A stretch of DNA of 64,000 nucleotides from Demequina salsinemoris (GTDB lineage: Bacteria; Actinomycetota; Actinomycetes; Actinomycetales; Demequinaceae): positions 1 to 64,000 of the forward strand of contig NZ_BBQZ01000004.1 in assembly GCF_000974805.1 (NCBI RefSeq). The letters are read 5' to 3'. This document shows positions 34,339 to 45,271 of the stretch, in pieces (the stretch's first letter is position 1; every line of letters begins with the position of its first letter). The position numbers were made by a program, and so were the translations under genes. The notes below the pieces were generated by a model that worked only from the letters and a program-made list of their open reading frames with translations, searched no databases and had not been told where the DNA came from.

Positions 34339-35652
34339 CTACTTCTTGTAGGGCTGGTTCTCGGCGGCCGGCGGGCGCACGTGGCCCACGAGCCCCGCGA
34401 CCGCGAAGATCGTCGCGAGATACGGCAGCATCGCCAGGAACTGCGAGGGGATCGACGTGCCGATGATGCCGAACTGCTCGCGCAGCGAGTCGGCGAAGCC
34501 GAAGAACAGGGCCGCGGCGAGCGCTCCCTTGGGGCTCCACCGACCCAGGATCATCGCGGCGAGCGCGATGTAGCCCTTGCCGCCGGTCATCTCCTTGTTG
34601 AAGGCGAGGCCCGACGCGACCGTGAAGAAGGCGCCTCCGAGTCCGGCGATCGCGCCGCCCAGGATGGTGTTGCGCACGCGGGTGCGGTTGACCTTGATGC
34701 CGACGGTGTCGGCGGCCTTGGGGTGCTCGCCGACGGCACGGACCCGGAGCCCCCAGCGCGACTTGAACAGCATCACGTTGAGCACGATGACGAGCACGTA
34801 CATCGTGTAGACGAGCAGGTTCTGGTCGAACAGCACGGGGCCGATCACGGGGATGTGGGACAGCACCGGGATGGGCAGGTCGGGCAGCCCGATGCGCTGG
34901 TTGAGGTCCGTGTTCTCCTTCATGACGGTGCCGTAGAAGAAGTTCGTCAGCCCCACCGCGAGGACGTTGAGGACGACGCCGACGACGATCTGGTCCACCC
35001 AGTACTTGACCGCGAAGAGCGCGAGCAGGAGTCCGATCAGCGCGCCGGCGACGGGCGCGGCGAGGAGTCCGATGTAGGCGCCTGCGGTGCTGGACCCGGT
35101 GGCGGTAGCGGCGGCGCTGCCGACGAGGGCGGCCATGAAGGCGCCCGCGAGCAGCTGGCCCTCGATCGCGATGTTGACGATGCCGGAGCGCTCGCAGACC
35201 ACGCCCGCCAGGGCGCCGAACACGAGCGGCGTCGCGAGGACCACCGCGCCGATGAGCAGTCCGGTCACCTGGATGGACGTGGAGCTCTTGCCGGCGCCAG
35301 CCCACATCAGGATCGCGAAGACGAGCAGCACGCCGTAGACGATCGGCAGCCACACGCCGAGCTTGCGGCGGTTCGCGGACGCCCACGCGGACAGGCCCGC
35401 GAGGGCGATCAGCGCCAGGGTCGCGGCGATCGCGAAGGGCTGCGCGGGAGCGTGCCACACCGGGATCTGGAGCGCGTCGCTCTTCTGGGAGAGGACGAAC
35501 CGGGTCTCGGTGCCACCGGGGGTGCCCAGGCCGAAGACGACGAAGGAGATGAGTCCGACCGCGCCCAGGAGGATCGGCATCTTCCAGCTCTTGGGCGTCT
35601 CGACGACGGCCTCCGGCTCCTGCGTCTGAGGTGCCTCAAGGGTCGCGGTCAT
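34339..35652 (-). CDS. Nucleoside ABC transporter permease (second)
   Basis: 437 residues with an N-terminal extension, then about nine to ten hydrophobic helices. The BPD_transp_2 (RbsC/LivM-like) signature is visible: ERSGIVNIAIEGQLL near 180 and the cytoplasmic coupling helix GLRVRAVGEHPKAADTVGI near 315. This matches NupQ-type permeases of purine/pyrimidine nucleoside importers. ATG at 35652 overlaps the previous stop (ATGA). Confidence 0.92.
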   Translation of the reverse strand: MTATLEAPQTQEPEAVVETPKSWKMPILLGAVGLISFVVFGLGTPGGTETRFVLSQKSDALQIPVWHAPAQPFAIAATLALIALAGLSAWASANRRKLGVWLPIVYGVLLVFAILMWAGAGKSSTSIQVTGLLIGAVVLATPLVFGALAGVVCERSGIVNIAIEGQLLAGAFMAALVGSAAATATGSSTAGAYIGLLAAPVAGALIGLLLALFAVKYWVDQIVVGVVLNVLAVGLTNFFYGTVMKENTDLNQRIGLPDLPIPVLSHIPVIGPVLFDQNLLVYTMYVLVIVLNVMLFKSRWGLRVRAVGEHPKAADTVGIKVNRTRVRNTILGGAIAGLGGAFFTVASGLAFNKEMTGGKGYIALAAMILGRWSPKGALAAALFFGFADSLREQFGIIGTSIPSQFLAMLPYLATIFAVAGLVGHVRPPAAENQPYKK

Positions 35653-36862
35653 GCGGCCACCACCTTCTCGTTGGTCGGGGTGGGCAGTCGGAAGAGGAAC
35701 CTCACGAGCGGCGGGGCCGCGATGAAGAGGACGATGAGCGACTGCAGGATCAGGACGATGTCCACGGGGAGGCCGGCGGCGACCTGAAGCGTCGGCCCGG
35801 AGGCCTTGAAGGCTCCGAAGAGGATGCCCGCGAACACCGTGCCCATCGGCCGCGACCGGCCTAGCAGTGCCACGGTGATCGCATCGAATCCGAAGGACCC
35901 CGCGATGCCCGTGGTCAGCGACTTCTCGGTGCCGAGGATCTGGGCGGAGCCGGCGAGACCGGCGAGCGCACCGGCGATCGTCATGACGGCGATGATCCCG
36001 AAGGACACGTTCATGCCCGCCGTGCGAGCGGCGCGCGGGTTCGCGCCGACGGCGCGGAAGCGGAAGCCCCAGGTGGAGCGCTCCATGAGCCACCACACGC
36101 CGATCGCAGCGGCGATCGCGAGCAGGAAGCCCAGGTGGAGCCGGTAGCTCGAGCCGAGGATGAGCGGGTACTGCGCGGTCGTGTCGACGATCGGCGACTG
36201 GAGGTTGTCCGAGTCGGGCCTCTGGAAGGCGTCCTGGCTGAGCGCGAAGGCGAGCAGGTTGGCGGCGACGTAGTTGAGCATGATCGTGACGATCACCTCA
36301 TGCGCGCCCGTCTTGGCCTTGAGGATGCCGGGGATGAAGCCCCAGATCGCACCGCCCAGGGCGCTCGCGACGACCGCGACCAGCAGGTGCAGGCCCACGG
36401 GCAGGTGCCACGCGAAACCGACCCAGCCGCCGAGCATCGCTCCCATGATGATCTGGCCCTGCGCACCGATGTTGAACAGGCCCGCGCGGAAGCCGATGCC
36501 GAGACCGAGTCCCGCGAAGATCAGCGGGGTCGCCATCGTGAGCGTCTCGGTGAGCGGCTTGAACTGCTGCGCGAACGTGTCCGCGCTGTAGTTCCAGACC
36601 GAGCCACGGAACATCGCGGTATAGGCGCTCGAGACCGCGTCCCAGGCCGCGGTGAACGTGTCCATCGGGCGCGCGAAGAAGTAGCCCGCCGCATCGGAGA
36701 CGTCGGGGTCCGCGAAGATGATGAGAAGGCCGCCGATCACCATCGAGGCGACGACCGCCATCACGACGACGAGAGCGGAGCTCTCCGCGATCTCCCTGAG
36801 GAGAGCGCGCCAGTCGCGCGACCCCTCGGCTGGCGCATCGTCCTGCTTCACTGCCTCGGCGC

Positions 36863-36866
<4 letters not shown>
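35649..36866 (-). CDS. Nucleoside ABC transporter permease (first)
   Basis: 405 residues, with ~9 hydrophobic helices. The same family signature appears as FRAGLFNIGAQGQII near 130 and the coupling motif GFRFRAVGANPRAARTAGM near 270. It matches NupP-type permeases, pairing with the permease at 34339 to form a heterodimeric channel. Its start overlaps the ATPase stop (ATGA), so stoichiometric translation is likely. Confidence 0.92.
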
Positions 36867-38377
<1,511 letters not shown>

Positions 38378-38443
38378 CCGTCACTGCCTTTCAGAGGTCT
38401 TCGGGGCGCCGCAGGACGGGCGCCGCACAGTGTCAGTCAAGCA

Positions 38444-38479
38444 CGAGGGGCGCGCCGCGTCCACGCAGCGCGCCCCTCG
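38444..38479 (-). terminator. Attenuating hairpin between binding-protein and ATPase genes
   Basis: CGAGGGGCGCGC pairs perfectly with GCGCGCCCCTCG across a 12-nt loop, about 30 bp after the binding-protein stop. A second, shorter hairpin (GTCGGA/TCCGAC, 38481-38497) adjoins it. In the middle of an importer operon, such structures usually reduce downstream transcription or stabilise the upstream message, so that binding protein exceeds membrane parts. Confidence 0.7.
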
Positions 38480-38509
38480 CGTCGGACCTGGTCCGACTGG
38501 TGTTGCTGG

Positions 38510-39571
38510 TTACTCGACGGCGACCGAGATCGAGCCGTCGATGATGCCGGCCTCGATCGTGTCGAGCGCGGCGAGCGTGTCGTCGTCCAGGGCACCGTCG
38601 GCCCAGTCGGAGACGCCCACGCCCTCGTTCTCGAGGGTTCCGACGTAGTTCTCGTTGGTGAAGTTGCCGTCAACGGCCTCCGAGACGACCTCGTAGACCG
38701 ACGGGCCCATCTCCTTCATGACCGAGGTCAGGATGATGTCCGCGTAGTCGGTCGCGGTGAGCGTCCAGTCGGAGTCCACACCGATGATCCAGGTGTCGCC
38801 GGCCTCCTGCGCGGCGGCGGCGGCGCCGAGGCCCACGGGGCCCGCGACCGGGAGGATGATGTCCGCGCCCTGGTCGATGAAGCCCTGAGCGACCGACTGA
38901 CCCTTGGTGGTGTCGGAGAAGTCATCGGTGAACGAGCCGGTCTCGCCGTCCCAGCCGAGGACCTCGACCGCGGTGCCGTTCTCCGAGTTGTAGTAGTTCA
39001 CGCCGGCCAGGAAGCCGTCCATGAAGATCGTGACGGTCGGGATCTGCATGCCACCGAAGGTCGCGACGACGCCGGTCTTGGTCGCGGCCGCGGCGCCGTA
39101 GCCCGCGAGGAACGCAGCCTGGTCGGTCTCGTAGGTGAGGCCCTTGACGTTGTCCAGCGGCTCCTCGTACGACGAGTCGATGATCGCGAAGTCGACGTCG
39201 GGGTTCGCCTCGGCCGCAGCGGCGGTCGCGTCGGCGAGCAGGTAGCCGACCGTGATGGTCAGGTCGCAGCCCGCGTCGACCATCGCGGTGATGTTCGGCT
39301 CGAAGTCGGCCTCGGAGGTCGACTCGGCGGAGTTGGTCTGGAGGCCGAGGTCCGCGGCGACCGTCTGGAGGCCCTCGTAGCCCGCCTGGTTGAAGGAGGC
39401 GTCGTCGAAGCCGCCCGAGTCCGAGACCATGCAGGCCGTGTAGTCAGTCGAGGTGGTTGCGGACGCGGAGTCGGAGGCCGACGCGTCGGCGTCCTCCGGC
39501 GCGGCCGAGCAGGCGGCAAGGGCGATCGCCGAAGCGGCGGCGAGCGCACCGAAGCGCATCGTGTTCTTCAT
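38510..39571 (-). CDS. BMP-family nucleoside-binding lipoprotein
   Basis: 353 residues. Signal peptide with lipobox LAAC (Cys21), a Ser/Ala/Asp-rich linker, then the Bmp/Med-type periplasmic binding fold: DSGGFDDASFNQAGYEGLQ, a hallmark opening of the family, then VDFAIIDSSYE and the FLAGYGAAAATKTG segment. It captures nucleosides for the ABC importer encoded next. TGAGGA precedes the ATG. It is the first gene of the nucleoside operon. Confidence 0.94.
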   Translation of the reverse strand: MKNTMRFGALAAASAIALAACSAAPEDADASASDSASATTSTDYTACMVSDSGGFDDASFNQAGYEGLQTVAADLGLQTNSAESTSEADFEPNITAMVDAGCDLTITVGYLLADATAAAAEANPDVDFAIIDSSYEEPLDNVKGLTYETDQAAFLAGYGAAAATKTGVVATFGGMQIPTVTIFMDGFLAGVNYYNSENGTAVEVLGWDGETGSFTDDFSDTTKGQSVAQGFIDQGADIILPVAGPVGLGAAAAAQEAGDTWIIGVDSDWTLTATDYADIILTSVMKEMGPSVYEVVSEAVDGNFTNENYVGTLENEGVGVSDWADGALDDDTLAALDTIEAGIIDGSISVAVE

Positions 39572-39713
39572 GAGTGTGGTTCCTCACTTTGTCTGGCCAA
39601 AGCGACGCCAGGCTGTGCGTCGCGTCACACCCTACGCGCGATATGTTTCGGAAAACTGCTCGGAATGTAGGTCTAGGTAACAAATCGGTGACGATCCGGC
39701 ACTCAGACGCAGG

Positions 39714-40811
39714 TTAGGAGGCGGTCAGGCCCGCCGACGCATGCTTGACCGCCTGAGCCTGGGCCCGCGTCGTGATCAGCAGCGCCTCACCCGTGATGAC
39801 GACGACGGCGTCCTTCACGCCGACGATCGCGACAGGCTTGGTCCCGCCCATCACGAGCGCTCCAGGAGCGTCGACGAGCTTCACGGGCTCCGTGCGATCG
39901 ACCTTGATGAGGCCGTCCGAGTCGGGCGTGAGCATGCCGGCGAGCGAGTCGAAGTCTCCGATGTCGTGCCAGCCGAGGGAGGCGGGGACCACGGCGACGC
40001 CGCCATCGAGCGCGACGGGCTCGGCGATCGCATTGTCGATCGCGATCTTGGTCAGGGTCGGCCAGAGCTCGTCGAGGACTGCCGTGCGCTCGTCGGTGTC
40101 CCATGCGGCGGCGATCTTCCGCACGCCGTCGTGGATGGCCGGCTGAAGGCGCTCGAGGTGGCCCAGGAGCACGTCCGTGCCGACGACGAACATGCCCGCG
40201 TTCCACACGTAGCCGCCGTCGGCGAGCATGTGCGCCGCGGTCTCCGGATCCGGCTTCTCGGTGAACTCGGCGACCTCCATCGCACCATCGATGCCGCTGA
40301 GCCCGGGCCCCTGCTTGATGTACCCGAAGGCGCTCGACGGCTCGGTGGGCTGGATGCCGATCGTGACGATCTTGCCGGTCTTGGCCGCCGCGACCGCGGT
40401 GGCGACCGCAGTGCCGAACGCCTCGGTCTCGGTGATGACGTGGTCGGCCGCGAACGAGCCCATGATCGACGGGCCGCGGCGCTGCTCGATGATCGCGGCC
40501 GCGAGCGCGATCGCCGCCATGGAGTCGCGAGGGCTCGGCTCGGCGATCAGGCGCTCGGACGGGACCTGCGGGACCTGGGCGGCCACCGCGTCGGCATGGC
40601 GCGCGCCCGTGACGATGTACACCTCGTCGGTCAGCGCGGACAGGCGCGTGACGGTGTCCTGGATCAGGGTGCTGCCTGTCCCCAGCAGGTCCAGCAGGAA
40701 CTTCGGTCTGGTCGGCTGGGACAAGGGCCACAGCCGGGATCCGACGCCCCCCGCGGGGACGACGGCGACGAGATCGGTCAGATGCGCGTGTCGAGCAGTC
40801 GAATCGGTCAC
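39714..40811 (-). CDS. manC: Mannose-1-phosphate guanylyltransferase
   Basis: 365 residues. It makes GDP-mannose from mannose-1-phosphate and GTP for glycolipid and glycoprotein mannosylation. The nucleotidyltransferase signature is VVPAGGVGSRLWPLSQPTRPK with the activating lysine, followed by FAADHVI, the sugar-binding FTEKPDPETA and WNAGMFV. The bifunctional isomerase domain of long ManC proteins is absent. GTG start with a leaderless promoter; divergent from sdhC. Confidence 0.94.
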   Translation of the reverse strand: MTDSTARHAHLTDLVAVVPAGGVGSRLWPLSQPTRPKFLLDLLGTGSTLIQDTVTRLSALTDEVYIVTGARHADAVAAQVPQVPSERLIAEPSPRDSMAAIALAAAIIEQRRGPSIMGSFAADHVITETEAFGTAVATAVAAAKTGKIVTIGIQPTEPSSAFGYIKQGPGLSGIDGAMEVAEFTEKPDPETAAHMLADGGYVWNAGMFVVGTDVLLGHLERLQPAIHDGVRKIAAAWDTDERTAVLDELWPTLTKIAIDNAIAEPVALDGGVAVVPASLGWHDIGDFDSLAGMLTPDSDGLIKVDRTEPVKLVDAPGALVMGGTKPVAIVGVKDAVVVITGEALLITTRAQAQAVKHASAGLTAS

Positions 40812-40818
40812 AGGCCCA

Positions 40819-40828
40819 AGACTAGGAT
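40819..40828. promoter_or_regulatory. Overlapping divergent -10 boxes of manC and sdhC
   Basis: On the minus strand TAGTCT (40819-40824) lies 7 nt before the manC GTG. On the plus strand TAGGAT (40823-40828) lies upstream of sdhC. The two hexamers share TA, so polymerase cannot occupy both at once, which couples the two transcription units. Confidence 0.5.
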
Positions 40829-40865
40829 GACGAATGGTTCACCCGTCAACGATGAAGGGATGAAA

Positions 40866-41240
40866 GTGTCCCCCGCACCAACCCTGTATCGCGGCCATGA
40901 AGGCATGTGGATGTGGCTCGTCCACCGCTCCACTGGCGTCGCGATCTTCTTCTTCCTGTTGATCCACGTGCTCGACACGGCGCTGGTGCGCGTGTCGCCC
41001 GAGGCCTACAACGAGGTGATCGGCGCGTACAAGACGCCCGTCTACGGGCTGGTCGAGGCGGGCCTCGTGGCCGCGATCATCCTGCACGCCTTCAACGGGC
41101 TGCGGATCATCGCCGTCGACAACTCGACGTGGGCGCTGCGCCACCAGAAGAAGCTCGCGTGGGGGGTGTGGATCGTCTTCGCTGTCCTCATGCTCGGGTT
41201 CCTGCCGCGCCACCTCATGCACGTGTTCGGGGGTGCCTGA
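40866..41240 (+). CDS. sdhC: Succinate dehydrogenase cytochrome b subunit
   Basis: 124 residues with three membrane helices. The opening TLYRGHEGMWMWLVHRSTG, with the H-R-xTG haem/quinone motif, and the helix FFFLLIHVLDTALVRVSP are typical of actinobacterial SdhC; a histidine in LHAFNGLR is a likely haem ligand. GTG at 40866 is preferred because GAAGGGA lies ~6 nt upstream. In-frame ATGs at 40827 and 40860 are possible, but the first coincides with the -10 box. Its stop overlaps the sdhD ATG. Confidence 0.93.
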   Translation: MSPAPTLYRGHEGMWMWLVHRSTGVAIFFFLLIHVLDTALVRVSPEAYNEVIGAYKTPVYGLVEAGLVAAIILHAFNGLRIIAVDNSTWALRHQKKLAWGVWIVFAVLMLGFLPRHLMHVFGGA

Positions 41241-41695
41241 TGTCCGCTCCTGAGCTGATCGACCCGAAGCCGCGCATCCGCTCGGGCCGCACCCGCCGCA
41301 AGGCCGAGCGCTGGTCGTGGATGTTCATGCGCCTGTCGGGCCTCGTGCTGGTGCTGCTGATCTTCACGCACCTCACGGTCAACCTCGTCCTCGGCGAGGG
41401 CGTGAGCCAGATCGACTTCGCCTTCGTGGCGGGCAAGTGGGCGGACTGGTGGTGGCAGGTCGCCGACTTCCTGATGCTCCTGCTCGCGATGCTGCACGGT
41501 GGCAACGGCATGCGGCTGCTCATCAACGACTACGCTCACTCGAAGGCGTGGAGAAGCGCACTGATGGGCGTGCTGCATCTGTCGATGGTGGTGGTCATCG
41601 TCCTGGGATCGCTCGTGATCTGGACCTTCGACCCGTGCCCCGTCGACGCCGACATGTCCCTGCTTCCCAGCTTCTGCGAGGATGTTCTTCAATGA
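41240..41695 (+). CDS. sdhD: Succinate dehydrogenase membrane anchor subunit
   Basis: 151 residues with three hydrophobic helices (about 30-52, 75-95 and 112-135). The motif [18 protein letters not shown] carries a histidine for haem binding, and [13 protein letters not shown] is the conserved quinone-site loop. ATG overlaps the sdhC stop (TGATG) and its own stop overlaps the sdhA ATG (ATGA). Confidence 0.93.
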   Translation: MSAPELIDPKPRIRSGRTRRKAERWSWMFMRLSGLVLVLLIFTHLTVNLVLGEGVSQIDFAFVAGKWADWWWQVADFLMLLLAMLHGGNGMRLLINDYAHSKAWRSALMGVLHLSMVVVIVLGSLVIWTFDPCPVDADMSLLPSFCEDVLQ

Positions 41696-43461
41696 CCCTT
41701 CACGAATACGACGTCGTCATCGTCGGCGCCGGTGGCGCCGGCATGCGCGCAGCGCTCGAGAGCTCGCAGCGCGCGCGCACCGCCGTGATCTCGAAGCTGT
41801 ACCCCACGCGCTCCCACACGGGCGCGGCGCAGGGAGGCATCGCCGCCGCGCTGAGCAACGTCGAGGACGACAACGCCGAGTGGCACACGTTCGACACGGT
41901 CAAGGGAGGCGACTACCTCGTCGACCAGGACGCCGCAGAGATCCTGTGCACCGAGGCGCCGCAGGCGGTGCTCGACCTCGAGAACATGGGCCTGCCGTTT
42001 AACCGCACCGAGGACGGGCACGTGGACCAGCGCCGCTTCGGCGGCCACACGCGCAACCACGGCGAGGCCGCGGTGCGTCGCGCCTGCTACTCGGCGGACC
42101 GCACGGGCCACATGATCCTGCAGACGCTGTACCAGCAGTGCATCAAGCAGGAGGTCGAGTTCTTCAACGAGTTCTACGTGCTCGAGCTCGTGCTGGACAA
42201 GGACCCGCAGGCCGCCGGGGACGACGAGACGGTCTCGGTCGCGGGCGTCGTCGCCTACGAGCTCGCGACGGGCGAGATCCACACGTTCCGCGCCAAGTCC
42301 GTGCTGTTCGCGACGGGCGGCGCCGGCAAGGTCTTCAAGACGACGTCCAACGCTCACACCCTCACGGGCGACGGCATGGCGATCGCGTTCAACGCGGGGC
42401 TGCCGCTCGAGGACATGGAGTTCTTCCAGTTCCACCCGACGGGCTTGGCCGGACTCGGCATCCTGCTGTCCGAGGCCGCGCGCGGCGAGGGCGGCATCCT
42501 GCGCAACAGCGAGGGCGAGCGCTTCATGGAGCGCTACGCCCCCACCATCAAGGACCTCGCGCCGCGCGACATGGTCGCGCGCGCCATGGCCAACGAGGTG
42601 CGCGAGGGACGCGGATGCGGCCCCCACAAGGACTACGTGCTCCTGGACCTCACGCACCTGGAGCCCGCGCACATCGACGCGAAGCTGCCCGACATCACCG
42701 AGTTCGCGCGCACGTACCTGGGCGTCGAGCCCTACACCGAGCCGGTGCCCGTCTACCCGACCGCGCACTACGCGATGGGCGGCATCCCGACCACCGTGCA
42801 CGGCGAGGTGCTGCGCAACAACACGAGCAAGGTCAACGGTCTCTACGCGGCCGGCGAGTGCGCATGCGTGTCCGTCCACGGTGCGAACCGCCTGGGCACC
42901 AACTCGCTGCTCGACCTCAACGTGTTCGGCCGCCGCGCGGGCATCGCCGCCGCGGAGCACGCCCTCGCCACGGCGGAGGCCGCTCCCCTCGACGAGTCGG
43001 CCGCCGCGCCGCTGATCGAGCGTGTCGAGAAGTTGCGCTCCACTGTCGGCTCGAGCGGCTCGGAGTCCATCGCCGCGCTCCGCAAGGCGCTCCAGGAGAC
43101 CATGGACCGCAACGCGCAGGTGTTCCGCGACGAGGCGTCGCTCACCACCGCGCAGGAGGTGATCGCGGACCTCCAGAAGCGTTACGCGGACATCGCGATC
43201 CACGACCGCGGCCAGCGCTACAACACCGATCTGCTCGAGGCCATGGAGCTCGGCTTCCTGCTCGAGCTGTCCGCGGTCGTCGTCCTGGGAGCCCTCAACC
43301 GCAAGGAGTCGCGCGGCGGCCACTACCGGGAGGACTTCCCGACGAGGGACGACGAGAACTTCATGCAGCACACCATGGTGTACGGCGAGAAGGACGGGCT
43401 GCGCCTCGACTACAAGCCGGTCGTGGTGACGCGGTACCAGCCGATGGAACGCAAGTACTGA
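41692..43461 (+). CDS. sdhA: Succinate dehydrogenase flavoprotein subunit
   Basis: 589 residues. It oxidises succinate to fumarate with covalent FAD. FAD-binding [31 protein letters not shown] holds the His that carries FAD; the substrate loop FQFHPTGL; the catalytic arginine region around [22 protein letters not shown]; and the C-terminal [13 protein letters not shown]. Translation is coupled to sdhD. Confidence 0.97.
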   Translation: MTLHEYDVVIVGAGGAGMRAALESSQRARTAVISKLYPTRSHTGAAQGGIAAALSNVEDDNAEWHTFDTVKGGDYLVDQDAAEILCTEAPQAVLDLENMGLPFNRTEDGHVDQRRFGGHTRNHGEAAVRRACYSADRTGHMILQTLYQQCIKQEVEFFNEFYVLELVLDKDPQAAGDDETVSVAGVVAYELATGEIHTFRAKSVLFATGGAGKVFKTTSNAHTLTGDGMAIAFNAGLPLEDMEFFQFHPTGLAGLGILLSEAARGEGGILRNSEGERFMERYAPTIKDLAPRDMVARAMANEVREGRGCGPHKDYVLLDLTHLEPAHIDAKLPDITEFARTYLGVEPYTEPVPVYPTAHYAMGGIPTTVHGEVLRNNTSKVNGLYAAGECACVSVHGANRLGTNSLLDLNVFGRRAGIAAAEHALATAEAAPLDESAAAPLIERVEKLRSTVGSSGSESIAALRKALQETMDRNAQVFRDEASLTTAQEVIADLQKRYADIAIHDRGQRYNTDLLEAMELGFLLELSAVVVLGALNRKESRGGHYREDFPTRDDENFMQHTMVYGEKDGLRLDYKPVVVTRYQPMERKY

Positions 43462-43474
43462 GAGGGAGGTTCAG

Positions 43475-44242
43475 ATGACTGCCACTGCCGACGCCACGAC
43501 GCCCGCGGGCGAGGTCCCCTCCTTCGAGGTCACGCTCCGCATCCGCCGCATGAACCCCGAGGGAACCTCCGATCACGCCGCCGGCGAGGAGTACTGGGAG
43601 GAGTTCAAGATCCAGGCGCACGCGACCGATCGCGTGCTCGATGCGCTCCACAAGGTCAAATGGGACCTGGACGGCTCGCTCGCCTTCCGCCGCTCGTGCG
43701 CGCACGGCGTGTGCGGATCCGACGCGATGCGCATCAACGCACGCAACCGGCTCGCCTGCAAGACGCTGCTCAAGGACCTCAACCCCGCCAAGCCCATCCT
43801 GATCGAGCCGATCAAGGGCCTGCCGGTCGAGAAGGACCTCATCGTCGACATGGAGCCGTTCTTCGCGTCCTACCGCGAGATCATGCCGTTCCTCATGACG
43901 GACGGTCCCGCTCCCGAGCGCGAGCGCCTCCAGACCCCGGCCGAGCGTGAGCGCTTCGAGGACACGACCAAGTGCATCATGTGCGCGGCGTGCACGTCGG
44001 CGTGCCCGGTGTTCTGGACCGACGGGCAGTTCTTCGGCCCGCAGGCGATCGTCGGCGCGCACCGGTTCATCTTCGACTCTCGCGACGAGGGCCAGTGGGA
44101 CCGCCTCGAGATCCTCAACGACAAGGCCGGCGTGTGGAAGTGCCGGACGGCCTTCAACTGCACCGAGGCCTGCCCGCGCGGCATCGAGGTGACGAAGGCG
44201 ATCTCCGAGGTGAAGAAGGCGCTGAACACCGGCGAGATCTGA
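43475..44242 (+). CDS. sdhB: Succinate dehydrogenase iron-sulphur subunit
   Basis: 255 residues. The N-terminal ferredoxin domain has RRSCAHGVCGSDAMRING-type cysteines (here CAHGVCGSDAM) plus C in NRLACKTL for the 2Fe-2S cluster. The C-terminal domain has CIMCAACTSACPVFW for the 4Fe-4S cluster and CTEACPRGIEV for the 3Fe-4S cluster. It passes electrons from FAD to quinone. GAGAGGGAGG lies before the ATG; 13 nt after sdhA. Confidence 0.97.
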   Translation: MTATADATTPAGEVPSFEVTLRIRRMNPEGTSDHAAGEEYWEEFKIQAHATDRVLDALHKVKWDLDGSLAFRRSCAHGVCGSDAMRINARNRLACKTLLKDLNPAKPILIEPIKGLPVEKDLIVDMEPFFASYREIMPFLMTDGPAPERERLQTPAERERFEDTTKCIMCAACTSACPVFWTDGQFFGPQAIVGAHRFIFDSRDEGQWDRLEILNDKAGVWKCRTAFNCTEACPRGIEVTKAISEVKKALNTGEI

Positions 44243-44305
44243 GCACCGCATCGTCCGCGTACCTGGTTGTCACTGTCCGGGTACCTGGATGTCGCCCTCG
44301 CGGGC

Positions 44306-44791
44306 TCAGCCGGTGCACGTCTCCATCGGGATCGTCGCCGCCTCGGTCTCCCCTGCATACGTGATGGACAGCGATGCTGAGGCGGCAAGGCAGGCGTAGG
44401 CATCGTTGACGGATGCCAGCACCTCTGCGAGCTCCTCGACCTCGTCGTCGGTCGACTCGACGGTGGTCTGCTCGACGTCCCAGACCGTGGCGATCGCGTC
44501 CACGATGACCCGCTCGCCGTCGCAGCCGTCGGTGAGGTCGAGGTCGAGCATCGGTGCGAGCGCACCGGAGTCATCCGGCTCGACCGACATCGCCCAGTGC
44601 GCGCAGATGTCGCCGATCATGACCTCGCCCGAGTCCGTGAGTCCGGCGCTGTACGCCGGCGTCTGCGCCAGGGCTGTCTCTGCGGCGTCCGCGGCGCGCA
44701 GGTACGCCTCGCTCGCGATGACGACGAGCGCGAGCACCGTCGACACCGCCACCACCAACTGCACCAACGGTGCACCCTTCACGCCGTTCAC
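44306..44791 (-). CDS. Membrane-anchored small protein of unknown function
   Basis: 161 residues from GTG at 44791, with AAGGGGG upstream. Residues ~8-28 form one hydrophobic helix (a signal anchor or uncleaved signal); the rest is a soluble, acidic, helical extracytoplasmic domain containing four cysteines (the segments DICAHW, DGCDGE, AYACLA and the C-terminal ETCTG), possibly two disulphides. No family recognised. A longer upstream frame lacks support. It converges with sdhB. Confidence 0.6.
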   Translation of the reverse strand: MNGVKGAPLVQLVVAVSTVLALVVIASEAYLRAADAAETALAQTPAYSAGLTDSGEVMIGDICAHWAMSVEPDDSGALAPMLDLDLTDGCDGERVIVDAIATVWDVEQTTVESTDDEVEELAEVLASVNDAYACLAASASLSITYAGETEAATIPMETCTG

Positions 44792-45271
44792 GGCGCCCCC
44801 TTGCGCTGCACGGGCGACCGCCCCCAGCGCCCGGTGACACTCAGTGTAGGAACATCCGGGCGGTGAGGCGCGGCGGCTGTGGACAAGCTCGAAGCCTGCG
44901 CACCCACCCGATGTCGACGCGGCGCGCGCCCGCCCGGCGCGCTCCCGCCCGAGGCTCAGGCGACGGCACTGGCCCGAGCAATTTCTGACACAGCACGGCC
45001 GCTCCACACGGCGTGTCTCACGCGGCGCGCCGTACGTCCGATCCGCTCTGTGTCAGAAAGTGTCCGCGAACGCACAGTGAAGTCCATGCGACAGCGCCGC
45101 TTCACGCGGAAGCGACACCCACACACCCGGAGAGCGCGCTGCCAAGGCGGAACCGGCACTCACGCACCCGGAAGTCGGCGACCGCGCGCAGGGTTCGAAC
45201 GGGCACCGCGGAGAAGCCGGTCAGCCGTCGATCAGTCTGGCCGGCGACGACCAGGCGACCGATCCGAGGGG
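44792..45271. other. 480-bp gene-free stretch with an inverted repeat
   Basis: No supported gene. Reading frames are arginine-rich shadows. The notable content is the perfect 12-bp inverted repeat at 44982-45059, with short self-complementary segments just beyond it (for example CGCTT/AAGCG near 45098). Its AT content around the repeat arms is higher than in the flanking DNA. Confidence 0.55.
44982..45059. repeat. Perfect 12-bp inverted repeat, 54-bp interior
   Basis: TTTCTGACACAG (44982-44993) and CTGTGTCAGAAA (45048-45059) are exact complements. The whole 78-bp unit looks like a miniature inverted-repeat element or a long hairpin RNA. No target-site duplication is obvious. Confidence 0.65.

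Noticed and set aside
44259-44297. Near-duplicate GTACCTGG(T/A)TGTC copies after sdhB
   Set aside because: The copies are imperfect and short; no hairpin or site could be supported beyond a chance duplication.
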